A stretch of 64,000 nt of DNA. Origin: Marivita sp030148515 (GTDB lineage Bacteria > Pseudomonadota > Alphaproteobacteria > Rhodobacterales > Rhodobacteraceae). Location of the stretch: positions 1,178,001 to 1,242,000 of the forward strand of contig NZ_CP180351.1 of the NCBI RefSeq assembly GCF_048006345.1, given 5' to 3'. Below the pieces are notes generated by a model. That model did no database searches and was not told the origin of the DNA. It worked only from the letters and a program-made list of their open reading frames with translations. Both the position numbers and the translations under genes were made by a program. The number at the start of each line of letters is the position of its first letter. Position 1 is the stretch's first letter. Below, one piece after another: positions 17,341 to 26,622 of this stretch.

Positions 17341-17937
17341 TCATGCCGACGCCATCAGCAGCGTTTTGCCGCGCCACTCCGGGTCGTCCACCGCCTGCGC
17401 CAGCACATAGGCCACGTCGCCCCGGGCGGCCTCGCCCTGCACGTCTACGGCATCCCCAAAGACGATGTCGCGCGACCCGTCCTCATCGGTCAGCGCCACG
17501 GGCCGCAGGATGGCAAAGTCCAGCCCTGACGCCTTGAGGTGTTCGTCCGCCTCGTGTTTGGCCATCAGGTAATGCCCCAGCTTGCTGTCGGGGTCCGGGT
17601 CGCCCGCGCCCACGGTGCTGAGCATGACAAACCGCGAAACGCCCGCGTCCTTGGCCAGATCGACCAGCCGCTTTGCGCCGTCTCGGTCAACCTTGTCGGT
17701 CATTTCCGGCCCGGTGCTGCTGCCCGACCCGGCGGCAAAGACCACCACGTCGCAGCCATCACAGACGCCCGGTTGCAGGTCGGTCAGATCGCCATGGCGC
17801 GTCTCGGTGCCATTGGGCAGATCCGAGGTGTCAGAGCTGTCGCGCACCAGCGCAATCGGGTGGTGGCCATTGGCCAAGAGGGTTTGGGTCAGGCGCAGGC
17901 CTGTTTTGCCGGTGGCTCCGGCTACTAGAATATTCAT
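17341..17937 (-). CDS. Atypical SDR / NAD(P)-binding protein
   Basis: A 198-residue Rossmann-fold protein of the atypical short-chain dehydrogenase (NmrA/YwnB-like) group. The nucleotide-binding glycine motif is ILVAGATGKTGLRLTQ at the N-terminus, followed by DVVVFAAGSG, RFVMLSTVGAGDPD, and a YxxxK-like GHYLMAKHEADEHL. Members range from reductases to redox sensors, so the reaction is unknown. It follows an aldehyde dehydrogenase gene on the same strand after a 30-nt gap and is probably co-transcribed with it. Confidence 0.8.
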   Translation of the reverse strand: MNILVAGATGKTGLRLTQTLLANGHHPIALVRDSSDTSDLPNGTETRHGDLTDLQPGVCDGCDVVVFAAGSGSSTGPEMTDKVDRDGAKRLVDLAKDAGVSRFVMLSTVGAGDPDPDSKLGHYLMAKHEADEHLKASGLDFAILRPVALTDEDGSRDIVFGDAVDVQGEAARGDVAYVLAQAVDDPEWRGKTLLMASA

Positions 17938-17967
17938 GATATGTCCTTTCAGATCGGAGGGGTCGGT

Positions 17968-19344
17968 TCAGGGACGGAAGATCGCCTTGATGTTCACGAA
18001 CTCCCTCATCCCGAACCCGCCATGTTCGCGGCCGTAGCCTGAGTCCTTGACACCGCCGAACGGCATGTTCGGATCCGCCGCGCCAAAGCTGTTGATCCGC
18101 ACCATGCCGGTGTCAAAGTGATCGCGGGCGAGTTTCATCGCGTGCTCTTCGTCCTGGCAGAAGATGCCGCCGCCCAAGCCGTAGCGGCTGTCATTGGCGA
18201 TGCGCATCGCGTCCTCATCATCCTTGGCGCGGATGACGGCGGCCACGGGGCCGAAGATTTCGTCGTCATAGGCGGGCATCCCCGGCGAGACATCGGCGAG
18301 GACGGTCGCTGGGTAGTAATGCCCTGTGTCGTCTTTCGGATCGCCACCGCAGAGCAGCTTCGCGCCCTTGGTGACGCTTTTCGTCACTTGCTCTTTCACG
18401 GTATCGAACTGGTCCTTGCTGGAGAGCGGTCCAAGCTGCGTGTTCTCATCCATCGGATCGCCCATCTTGATCGCCTTCATCTGTTCGACAAAGGCATCGA
18501 CGAAGGCGTCATAGACAGCGTCCGTCACGACAAAGCGCTTGGCCGAGACACAGGTCTCGCCGTTGTTGAAGAGCCGCCCCATGACGCTGGTCTTGACCGC
18601 CAATTCGACGTCGGCCTTCTCCAGCACAAGGTAGGCGTCGTTCGACCCCAGTTCGAGAACCGTCTTCTTGAGATGCTTGCTCGCCAGTGCGCCGATATGG
18701 CGACCCGCGCCATCGCTGCCGGTCATGGTCACACCGCGCACCAGCTTGTGGGCGATCAGATCGTCCGACGTGTCGTGGGCGATGATCACCACCTGGAACA
18801 GATCCTCGGGCAGACCCGCCTCGATACAGATCTCGCGCAGTTTCAGCCCGCTGCCCGTGCAGATTGACGCGTGTTTCAACACGACGCCATTGCCCGCCAT
18901 CAGGTTCGCCGCCAGCACGCGCACCGGCTGGTAGAGCGGAAAATTCCACGGCTGGATGGAGTAGATCACGCCGATGGGCTGATAGGTGACAAGCCCTGTT
19001 TTTTCGCCCCCGGAATGGGTGCGGGTCTCGTCGGCCAGTTCGGCCGGCCCATGTTCGGCGGTGTATTCGAAGATCTGCGCACAGAGCTCCACCTCGGACT
19101 TGCTGTCCCGGTAAAGCTTGCCGACCTCGCGGGTCATCAGCTTGGCCAGGTCATCGGCATTGCTGCGCAGCGCCTTGGCGATCTTCGTCAGGTACGGCGC
19201 GCGCTCCTGATGTGTCTTGCTGCGCCAGTCGAGGAACGCGGCATGACAGGCCTCGACCTTGGCCACCGCGCTGTCCCTGTCCATCACCTCGTATGTGGCA
19301 ATGGGGGTTTCGGTGGCTGGGTTGATGGTTTCCATCTTCGACAT
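17968..19344 (-). CDS. NAD(P)-dependent aldehyde (succinate-semialdehyde type) dehydrogenase
   Basis: A 458-residue aldehyde dehydrogenase. The catalytic Cys lies in FNNGETCVSAKRFVV and the general-base Glu in KKTVLELGSNDAYLVLEKAD; the coenzyme-binding GVIYSIQPWNFPLYQPVRV and the C-terminal FGGVKDSGYGREHGGFGMRE are typical of the succinate-semialdehyde dehydrogenase group. LELGSNDAY replaces the commoner LELGGxxP, as in many class members of this subtype. The ATG follows GAGGTCAGC. The aldehyde used is inferred only from similarity. Confidence 0.85.
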   Translation of the reverse strand: MSKMETINPATETPIATYEVMDRDSAVAKVEACHAAFLDWRSKTHQERAPYLTKIAKALRSNADDLAKLMTREVGKLYRDSKSEVELCAQIFEYTAEHGPAELADETRTHSGGEKTGLVTYQPIGVIYSIQPWNFPLYQPVRVLAANLMAGNGVVLKHASICTGSGLKLREICIEAGLPEDLFQVVIIAHDTSDDLIAHKLVRGVTMTGSDGAGRHIGALASKHLKKTVLELGSNDAYLVLEKADVELAVKTSVMGRLFNNGETCVSAKRFVVTDAVYDAFVDAFVEQMKAIKMGDPMDENTQLGPLSSKDQFDTVKEQVTKSVTKGAKLLCGGDPKDDTGHYYPATVLADVSPGMPAYDDEIFGPVAAVIRAKDDEDAMRIANDSRYGLGGGIFCQDEEHAMKLARDHFDTGMVRINSFGAADPNMPFGGVKDSGYGREHGGFGMREFVNIKAIFRP

Positions 19345-19479
19345 GCTGACCTCGATTGTGTTTATGGGTTTCGTTGGTCAGGCAACGCGCGATGTGCCGG
19401 ATCGTTCCCTCGGACATGGCAATCATGCGGAGCGATCTTGACGCGGATCAGCCCGCGGCGTATCCCGTCGCTCCAGAGC

Positions 19480-19553
19480 GCGGGTATGGTGAAAAGGTAT
19501 CACGCGAGCTTCCCAAGCTTACGTTGCGGGTTCGATTCCCGCTACCCGCTCCA
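19480..19553 (+). tRNA. tRNA-Gly (anticodon CCC)
   Basis: A 74-nt cloverleaf: acceptor GCGGGTA/TACCCGC, D-arm GTG…CAC, anticodon loop TTCCCAA giving CCC, T-arm GCGGG-TTCGATT-CCCGC, discriminator T and encoded CCA. The anticodon stem has one mismatch at its outer pair. It sits at the head of an accessory gene group. Confidence 0.93.
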
Positions 19554-19653
19554 CTCCTTCCACACCTGTCCCGCTCCGCTTTAATGGATTGACCGCGTCC
19601 GGTTCTGTGCCATCCTGTCTGCATTTCCGATCAGATTTTTTGAAAGTGCAGAT

Positions 19654-20574
19654 ATGGCTGGCCCCGTTTTCCACCGCCCCCTTCGCCACGGTCCACCTTG
19701 GCTGTGCCGCCTGTGTCGGCGTCCGCTTGCGGAAGATGCTGAGGACATCTGTGACAACGTAAATTGCCGGACCCGCCACAAGATCGAGGTCACAGCCGCG
19801 ATTGCCCGCAAACGAGATCAGAAAGAGGCCGAGTTGCGCGCGATTTCGCACCGCCGCACCCGCCGTGTTCTTCGGGACGCAGCAAGAAAGATCGGTGTGC
19901 CCCATCTGGGACGCATCGCACATGGCCTCGCGCCCTATATCGACCTGCCACAGGTGCCATTGCCCGACGCGCGCCGCGCCGCCTTCGAGGCGCATCTGCG
20001 TTCCATTGTCGAGTCCAGCTTTGCCAAAGCTGACGGCGTCTCAACCCACCCGGAACCACCCGAGAATGATCCGGGTTACGTCACCCGGTTGAAGCAGGAA
20101 AACGAGGAACCCGTCGTTCTGAATGCCGCCTGCATCGCGTGCCAGGGGGATTGTTGCCTCTTGGGTGGTGACCGGCACGCCTTCCTGACGGAGGGAACCA
20201 TCACCTGTCAGCGCTGGAAAGACCCGGAGGTGACGCCGGAAGCGCTTGTGCAGGCATACCTGTCTCGCATTCCGGCGATTTCGACCACCGGCAGTTGCGT
20301 GTATCACGGACCGCAAGGCTGCACGTTGGACCGCCCGCTGCGCGCTGACATTTGCAACAGCTTCCAATGCCGGTTCAGACGCGAATTGGCAGAAGCCGTG
20401 GATCGGCGGCCCGGTACGGGCGCCTTGGTCGCCGGGCTGTCCCGGAACCATGTCACCGACCCTTCGGCAGGAGCGCCCTATCTCCGGGTTGTCTCGATAT
20501 CACCCGAGAATGAGGTGACAATCCACGACGACCTCGAGCTGCCAGCGCTGCGCAAGGGCATGTCAGATGGTTAG
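19654..20574 (+). CDS. Cysteine-cluster (YkgJ-like) protein with N-terminal zinc-ribbon-like motif
   Basis: A 306-residue cytosolic protein. Near the N-terminus CRLCRRPLAEDAEDICDN…C resembles a CxxC…C…C zinc ribbon. The C-terminal half has a YkgJ-type metal-chelating core: ACIACQGDCCLLGG, a Cys in GTITCQRW, SCVYHGPQGCTLDRPLR and ICNSFQCRF. YkgJ proteins are predicted Fe- or Zn-cluster proteins without a firmly known activity. A basic helical linker joins the parts. It stands alone between tRNA-Gly and the convergent GDSL gene. Confidence 0.65.
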   Translation: MAGPVFHRPLRHGPPWLCRLCRRPLAEDAEDICDNVNCRTRHKIEVTAAIARKRDQKEAELRAISHRRTRRVLRDAARKIGVPHLGRIAHGLAPYIDLPQVPLPDARRAAFEAHLRSIVESSFAKADGVSTHPEPPENDPGYVTRLKQENEEPVVLNAACIACQGDCCLLGGDRHAFLTEGTITCQRWKDPEVTPEALVQAYLSRIPAISTTGSCVYHGPQGCTLDRPLRADICNSFQCRFRRELAEAVDRRPGTGALVAGLSRNHVTDPSAGAPYLRVVSISPENEVTIHDDLELPALRKGMSDG

Positions 20575-20589
20575 GCGGCGATCCACGCG

Positions 20590-22383
20590 TCACACGATCG
20601 ACAGCGCATCGCCAATGCCGACCAGCTCGATCAGGAACTGCCCGCTGCCGTCGATGCCCGACGCGACCTCGGACGTCTGGTCCGCTGCGGCAATCGCGGC
20701 TGCAACACTTTGGCCGGACCCGTCGTAAAGGGCCATGATACCTGAGGCAGCGGCCACATCGCTCAGACCAAGTTGCGTTGCGACGTAAAGCCCGATGTCG
20801 ATCTTCCCGTCAAGATAGGCCCGGTCTGCCACCTGTTGGGCAAGGAACTCGGGCGTTGCGTCTTCGGGTGGGGCCGCGCGCGCGCCTTCCAGAACGCGCA
20901 ATACGAAGTCGCCGCGCCCCACACCACCCGATTGCAAGGCATTGGCCCAGAAATTCACGCCTGCATCATCGCCGGCGCGGCCAAGTGTGTTCTGGTACAC
21001 GGACGAGACGAATTCGAACAATTGCGCGTCGAGTGGGAAAACATCCAGTCCTTCTTCGGACATGGCGAATGCATCCGAAATCCGGTCCAGCGTTGTGCCG
21101 TTTGCCAAGGCATCTGCCCAGAAAAGCAATCCCAACGCATCGGGGGCGCGGTTGAAATAGCTGACATAGACTTCGGTCAGGCTGCGAAACTGGTCGCCTG
21201 TCAGGGTCACGCCATCGTCAAAGCGCGTCAGGTCAAAGCGGCCATCGCTGAAATCAAGAAACTCGACCCCGCGCAGGGTGTCGGTGCCGTCCACACCGCT
21301 GCGGTCCGTCAGGGTGATCTCATCGCCAATGGTCAACGTGTAGAGGTTCTGCGCGCCCTGCAGGATCGCGATGTCCAGCCCGTCGCCTCCCGAAAGCATG
21401 TCGTTGCCGCCCTCCCCGGTGAGGCTGTCGGGGCCGGCAGTGCCCATCAGATCATCGTCGCGCGCCGAACCGGGGACGACATTGCCAGCCATCGCGGTCA
21501 GATCGAACCCGGCCGCAGCAGCGGCCCGAACGACATATTCGGCAATTGCGGCATGGCCTGCGCCGGTCGGGTGGATGCCGTCGACACTGAAATAGCTTTG
21601 ATCCGCGGGATCTGCGCCATCCGTGAAGATGTCACTGGTCACATTCGTGAACCCGTATTGCGCGGGATTGTCTTCGAGATCGTCGATGAAGTCTGCGATA
21701 TCAATAAAAAGCGATGTCTGCCCGTCCACCGCGCCCACGCCGTCTGCGTAATCCTGAAGGGCGTCATTATACGTCTTCGTCAGGCTGTTCCAAAGACTGG
21801 CCAGCAACGACCCCGCTGGCGCCTCGGCCCCGAGGAACGCACCGCCGATGGTGGGTTGTCCGAGGAAGACAAAATTGCGTGCGCCCACGGCCGCCAGTGT
21901 GTCGACGGCGGTTTCGATATTGTCGATGATCGACTCGTCCAGATTCAGGATGTCGAAGATGTCCGAAATCGTGGCGTCCGCGAAGCTCAGGAAATCGTTG
22001 CCGCCGATCCAGATCACGAACACATCCTGATCGTCCGGGGCCGGGATGTCGCCCGAAGCCACCAAGGCTGCAAACCCTTCGGCCTGTTGAACCGCCCCCG
22101 GAAGCAACGGATCGTCGGTCGAAGACGATACCGCGCCGGAATGCGCAAAATTGATACCGTTCAGCGCTGAGCCGCTGAGGTAGCCCTGAAAGTTGGGTGC
22201 CTGGCTGATCGACATGGCCGCAGGCGCGATGGCCAGATCATTGCGGATATATTCGTGCCAGACCGGCCCGTTCGAGGCACGCCCCGCGAAAAACAGGTCA
22301 ATCGGTTCGTCCTGCACCTGAACCGCGCGGGCCCCATCGTCAGAAAGGCTGTCGCCGAAGATGTAAAGCTGACCGGTTCGCAT
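20590..22383 (-). CDS. Secreted SGNH/GDSL hydrolase with RTX repeat and DUF4214 domain
   Basis: A 597-residue protein. The N-terminal GDSL esterase/lipase domain has block I FGDSLSDDG (Ser about residue 12), the IGGND block III and the catalytic Asp/His in DGIHPTGAGH (about residue 270). After it come one RTX calcium-binding stretch (GEGGNDMLSGGDGLD) and a DUF4214 domain with two copies of a Y-N-x-x-x-x-G-x-x-FW type motif (YFNRAPDALGLLFWADAL; QNTLGRAGDDAGVNFW). There is no Sec signal peptide. RTX repeats with a short hydrophobic C-terminus (FLIELVGIGDALSIV) point to type I secretion. The substrate is unknown; no secretion genes lie nearby. Confidence 0.85.
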   Translation of the reverse strand: MRTGQLYIFGDSLSDDGARAVQVQDEPIDLFFAGRASNGPVWHEYIRNDLAIAPAAMSISQAPNFQGYLSGSALNGINFAHSGAVSSSTDDPLLPGAVQQAEGFAALVASGDIPAPDDQDVFVIWIGGNDFLSFADATISDIFDILNLDESIIDNIETAVDTLAAVGARNFVFLGQPTIGGAFLGAEAPAGSLLASLWNSLTKTYNDALQDYADGVGAVDGQTSLFIDIADFIDDLEDNPAQYGFTNVTSDIFTDGADPADQSYFSVDGIHPTGAGHAAIAEYVVRAAAAAGFDLTAMAGNVVPGSARDDDLMGTAGPDSLTGEGGNDMLSGGDGLDIAILQGAQNLYTLTIGDEITLTDRSGVDGTDTLRGVEFLDFSDGRFDLTRFDDGVTLTGDQFRSLTEVYVSYFNRAPDALGLLFWADALANGTTLDRISDAFAMSEEGLDVFPLDAQLFEFVSSVYQNTLGRAGDDAGVNFWANALQSGGVGRGDFVLRVLEGARAAPPEDATPEFLAQQVADRAYLDGKIDIGLYVATQLGLSDVAAASGIMALYDGSGQSVAAAIAAADQTSEVASGIDGSGQFLIELVGIGDALSIV

Positions 22384-22459
22384 GTTTCAGTCCCCACCGT
22401 TTGCGTACGGAAAATTTTGGCGGCTTGCCGGAACAGGTGCTGCGATGCAGCGTGGCATG

Positions 22460-22939
22460 CTACAGGCTATTTGAGACGAGATTTTTCCGCCAGAGACAAA
22501 GCTCCCAAGAATAGTCAAAAGTCGCCGGGTCATCGAATGTCCATTGTCCGTGCAAGGGGTCCATGGCGGCGACAATATTGTCATCCGTTCCCCAGACACA
22601 AACGGCATGAACCGACGTTTTCCATGTCCGTTTCCGATACATGTAAATGACGTGGCTTGTCTTTAGACGCGGCAGCATCGACGCGTTGGAGGCGAGGTTG
22701 CTTCCGTGGAACCATTGCAAATTCAAACGGTTCGCAAGCCATTTGATAGATTTGTCTCCGCCCTTGAGCGCGCCATTCCACGCACTCATGCCGGCGGCTT
22801 TCGCCTCATCCATCAGTTCGACCAGGGTTACGTGATCCTGGCCTATTGTCTTTTCCGTATAGGCCTCGGCTGCAGCTGCCCAACATGTCGACTGATCCTG
22901 TACCAGCCGCGTCGGGCTTTCACGATAAAATGCGGGCAT
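22460..22939 (-). CDS. Papain-like cysteine peptidase-type protein
   Basis: A 159-residue protein with the layout of a small papain-like (C70/C39-like) cysteine peptidase: QDQSTCWAAAAEAYTEK holds a candidate oxyanion Gln and nucleophile Cys, SVHAVCVWGTDDN the candidate His, and AAMDPLHGQ the candidate Asp. This Q…CWAAA / H / D order is known from papain-like folds, but activity is inferred. The ATG giving MPAFYRES has AAGGA 8 nt upstream; the in-frame extension upstream is probably not translated. Base composition is more AT-rich than its neighbours, which hints at transfer. It shares strand with the RTX hydrolase gene downstream (76-nt gap). Confidence 0.55.
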   Translation of the reverse strand: MPAFYRESPTRLVQDQSTCWAAAAEAYTEKTIGQDHVTLVELMDEAKAAGMSAWNGALKGGDKSIKWLANRLNLQWFHGSNLASNASMLPRLKTSHVIYMYRKRTWKTSVHAVCVWGTDDNIVAAMDPLHGQWTFDDPATFDYSWELCLWRKNLVSNSL

Positions 22940-23109
22940 AGAAGTCGTCCTTTCGAAAATGACTTTCGATAGGGCGACGCCTGTCATGCCTCGAATTGAT
23001 TTATAGAAACGTTTAGAGATGCTGGATTGTCCCGCGATGGCAGCTTTCGGTCAAGGGCGGCTGCACCCTTGGCTGAAAAAATTGACTGCGACCGCGCGGT
23101 GGATTGGGA

Positions 23110-26100
23110 TTACGCTTTCGTCTTCGCTTCGGCGTCTTTCACTTTCTTGGCCAGATCCTGAGCAATGGCGAAGGCACCCTTGATCTTGTCGCTGTCCTTG
23201 GCCCAGTCGCGGCGGACGATGATCTTGTTGTCCTTGACCTTGGCAAGACCTTTCTGGTCCTGGATGAACTCCACCAGCCCCTGAGGCGACGCGAACTTGT
23301 TGTTGTGAAACTGGATCGTGACCCCCTTCGGCCCGCCGTCGAGTTTCGCGATCCCGGCCCGTTTGCACATCGCCTTGATCCGCACGATCAGAAGCAGCGT
23401 GTTCACCTCGCGCGGGAGCTTGCCGAAGCGGTCGATCAGCTCGGCGGCAAAGCCCTCCAGCTCCACCTTGCTGTGCAGCGACGACAGGCGACGGTAGAGA
23501 CCCAGACGCACATCGAGATCCGGCACATACTCTTCCGGGATCAGCACCGGCACGCCAAGATTGATCTGCGGCGCCCATTGGTCGTCGGTCTCGGTCAGGC
23601 CTTCCATTTCGCCCGAGCGGATCTTGGCGATCGCCTCTTCCAGCATCTGCTGGTACAACTCGTAGCCCACATCGCGCATCTGGCCGGATTGTTCCTCGCC
23701 CAGAAGGTTGCCCGCACCCCGGATGTCGAGATCCTGCGATGCCAGAGTGAACCCCGCCCCCAGCGTGTCGAGCGACCCCAGAACCCGCAGGCGCTTTTCG
23801 GCGGCAGGGGTCAGTTTGGCGCGGGGTTTTGTCGTCAGATAGGCATAGGCGCGGGTCTTGGACCGGCCCACCCGGCCCCGGATCTGGTAGAGCTGGCTCA
23901 GCCCGAACATATCCGCGCGGTGGATGACCATCGTGTTCGCGGTCGGAATGTCGAGGCCCGATTCCACAATGGTGGTCGCCAGCAGAACGTCATACTTGCC
24001 GTCGTAAAACGCGTTCATGCGGGTGTCCAACTCGCCCGCCGCCATCTGACCATGGGCCACGACATAGGACACCTCGGGCACCTGCGTTTTCAGGAAGTCT
24101 TCGATCTCGGGCAGGTCACTGATGCGCGGCACGACGAAAAAGCTCTGGCCGCCGCGATAATGCTCGCGCAGCAGCCCTTCGCGGATCGTCACCGCGTCGA
24201 ATTCGCTGACATAGGTGCGGATCGCCAGACGGTCGACCGGCGGTGTGCCGATGATCGACAGGTCACGCACGCCCGACAGCGACAATTGCAGCGTGCGCGG
24301 GATCGGCGTGGCGGTCAGCGTCAGCACGTGAATGTCCGAGCGCAACTGCTTCAGACGCTCCTTGTGCGCGACGCCGAAATGCTGCTCTTCGTCGATGATC
24401 AAGAGGCCGAGGTTCTTGAACTGGATGCCCTTGGCCAGAAGCGCATGTGTTCCGACCGCGATATCCACCGTGCCACGGGCAAGCCCGTCACGGGTTTCGT
24501 TGGCATCCTTGGCCGACACAAAGCGCGACAAGGGTCTGACTTCCAAAGGAAATCCCCTGAAGCGTTCGGCAAAACTCTTGTAGTGCTGGCGGGCCAGCAG
24601 CGTGGTCGGCGCGATCACCGCCACCTGAACGCCGGACATGGCGGCGACAAAGGCCGCGCGCATCGCGACCTCGGTCTTGCCGAAGCCCACATCGCCGCAG
24701 ATCAGACGGTCCATCGGTTGGCCGGAATGCATATCCGCCATCACGTCTTCGATGGCGCGCAGCTGGTCGTCGGTTTCCTGATAGGGGAACCGGGCCGAGA
24801 ACGCGTCCCACGCACCCGGCGGCGGGTCCATCACGGGGGCCTTGCGCAACGCACGCTCTGCCGCGACGCGGATCAGCCTGTCCGCCATTTCGCGGATGCG
24901 TTCTTTCAGGCGGGCCTTCTTGGCCTGCCACGCACCACCACCCAGCTTGTCCAGCAGGCCTTCCTCGTGACCGTAGCGGGACAACAGTTCGATGTTTTCG
25001 ACCGGTAGATAAAGCTTTGAACTTTCGGCATATTCGAGCAGGAGGCATTCATGCGCGGCGCCTGCGGCCGTGATGACCTCCATCCCCAGATAGCGACCGA
25101 TGCCGTGGTCTACGTGGACCACCAGATCGCCGGGAGACAGCGATTGGGTTTCGGTGAGGAAGTTCTCGGCCTTGCGGCGCTTCTTCGGGGACCGGATCAG
25201 GCGATCACCTAGAACGTCCTGCTCGGACACAACGGTGATCCGGGCCTCTTTGCCAGCCTCACTCCAAGGTGCTTCGAACCCCTGTTCCAACGGCCAGACC
25301 GCAAGGTGCAGACCGCGTTTGCCGACACGGGTCAGATCGTTGACATGAATCGTTTCGGCCAGCCCTTCGTCTTCGATCAGTCCGGACAGGCGTTCACGTG
25401 CGCCCTCGGAATAGGACGCTATAACAACAGGGCCATCCTGCATCTTCTTACGAACATGATCCGCCAAAGCGCTGAAAAGGCTGATGCTTTCCTGTTGACG
25501 CTCCGGTGCGAAATTGCGCCCGATGCGCCCGCCTGCATCCACCACGCCGGGGCCAGAGGCCTGCGCCAGCGGATGGAATTGCACAACCCGTCGGTCACCC
25601 AAAGCCGCGTTCCACGCGGCATCGTCAAGGTAAAGCTGTTCGGGCGACACCGGCTTGTAGACCGTGTCCATGCGCGACTTCTGCGCAAGCGCGGCTTTGC
25701 GGGTCTCGTACTGGTCCACAATCCCGTCCCACCGCGAGAGCCGTGCCGGCGTGATCTGATCGTCCTGTGTGACGGGAACACCGGGCAGGTAATCAAAGAG
25801 TGTTTCAAGACGCGCATGGAAAAACGGTAGCCAATGCTCCATCCCGGCCTGTTTGCGTCCCGCACTCACCGCCTCGTAGAGCGGATCGTCGGTCCCTGCC
25901 GCGCCAAATTCGATGCGATAGTTCTGGCGAAAGCGGGTGATCGCTGCTTCGTCCAGAATGACCTCCGACACCGGGGCCAGTTCCACCAGATCCAGCTTTT
26001 CTGTCGTGCGCTGCGTTGCCGGATCGAACCGGCGCGCCCCGTCCAGAACATCGCCAAACAGATCAAGCCGCACCGGCCCACCATCCCCTGGCGGGTAGAT

Positions 26101-26589
26101 GTCAATTATGCCGCCTCGAATGGCATAATCGCCGGGTTCAAGAACGGTGGGTGCTTGGGAAAACCCCATCCGAACAAGGAAATTCCGCAGTGCCTCTTCG
26201 TTCACGCGATTGCCGACACGGGCGGTAAAGGCGGCCTCGCGCAGCACCTCGCGGGCGGGCAACCGCTGCGTGGCCGCACTCATGGTGGTGAGCAGCACAT
26301 ATTGCTGCGGCATCGCATGAGTGAGCGCCGCCAGAGTTGCCATGCGTGTGGCGGAAATGTCGGGGTTCGGCGACACCCGGTCATAGGGCAGACAATCCCA
26401 GCCAGGAAAGACAAAGACCGGCATTCCCGGCGCAAAAATCCGCAGCGCCTCGCGCATTTGCGCCAAACGACGGTCGTCGCGGGCGATGTGGCAGACCGCG
26501 CCGCCGTGTTTCTCGGCTTCGGCCAGAACCAGACGGGCGTCATAGCCTTCGGGCGCGCCGCCCATGGTGATGTGTTGGGATGTCTTCAT
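23110..26589 (-). CDS. mfd: Transcription-repair coupling factor Mfd
   Basis: Mfd, 1159 residues, frees RNA polymerase stalled at DNA lesions and recruits UvrA. The UvrB-homology module (YVLLTTMSAATQRLPAREVL, DYAIRGGIIDIYPPGDGGPV) comes first, then the CarD-like RNA-polymerase-interaction domain (GDLVVHVDHGIGRYLGMEV), then the RecG-like helicase with Walker A GDVGFGKTEVAMRAAF, DEEQHFG box, TATPIPRTLQLSLSG and motif VI QIRGRVGRSKTRAYAY. A TRCF C-terminal domain follows. Length and domain order are complete. A large plus-strand open frame inside it is an antisense shadow. Confidence 0.97.
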   Translation of the reverse strand: MKTSQHITMGGAPEGYDARLVLAEAEKHGGAVCHIARDDRRLAQMREALRIFAPGMPVFVFPGWDCLPYDRVSPNPDISATRMATLAALTHAMPQQYVLLTTMSAATQRLPAREVLREAAFTARVGNRVNEEALRNFLVRMGFSQAPTVLEPGDYAIRGGIIDIYPPGDGGPVRLDLFGDVLDGARRFDPATQRTTEKLDLVELAPVSEVILDEAAITRFRQNYRIEFGAAGTDDPLYEAVSAGRKQAGMEHWLPFFHARLETLFDYLPGVPVTQDDQITPARLSRWDGIVDQYETRKAALAQKSRMDTVYKPVSPEQLYLDDAAWNAALGDRRVVQFHPLAQASGPGVVDAGGRIGRNFAPERQQESISLFSALADHVRKKMQDGPVVIASYSEGARERLSGLIEDEGLAETIHVNDLTRVGKRGLHLAVWPLEQGFEAPWSEAGKEARITVVSEQDVLGDRLIRSPKKRRKAENFLTETQSLSPGDLVVHVDHGIGRYLGMEVITAAGAAHECLLLEYAESSKLYLPVENIELLSRYGHEEGLLDKLGGGAWQAKKARLKERIREMADRLIRVAAERALRKAPVMDPPPGAWDAFSARFPYQETDDQLRAIEDVMADMHSGQPMDRLICGDVGFGKTEVAMRAAFVAAMSGVQVAVIAPTTLLARQHYKSFAERFRGFPLEVRPLSRFVSAKDANETRDGLARGTVDIAVGTHALLAKGIQFKNLGLLIIDEEQHFGVAHKERLKQLRSDIHVLTLTATPIPRTLQLSLSGVRDLSIIGTPPVDRLAIRTYVSEFDAVTIREGLLREHYRGGQSFFVVPRISDLPEIEDFLKTQVPEVSYVVAHGQMAAGELDTRMNAFYDGKYDVLLATTIVESGLDIPTANTMVIHRADMFGLSQLYQIRGRVGRSKTRAYAYLTTKPRAKLTPAAEKRLRVLGSLDTLGAGFTLASQDLDIRGAGNLLGEEQSGQMRDVGYELYQQMLEEAIAKIRSGEMEGLTETDDQWAPQINLGVPVLIPEEYVPDLDVRLGLYRRLSSLHSKVELEGFAAELIDRFGKLPREVNTLLLIVRIKAMCKRAGIAKLDGGPKGVTIQFHNNKFASPQGLVEFIQDQKGLAKVKDNKIIVRRDWAKDSDKIKGAFAIAQDLAKKVKDAEAKTKA

Positions 26590-26622
26590 AGCGCGCTCAT
26601 GTGGCGCGGCACCGGCTCCGCG

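Noticed and set aside
23104..25008. 634-codon plus-strand open frame
   Set aside because: It lies entirely antisense to mfd; no family motif or start signal. Open frames opposite real genes are expected in GC-rich DNA.
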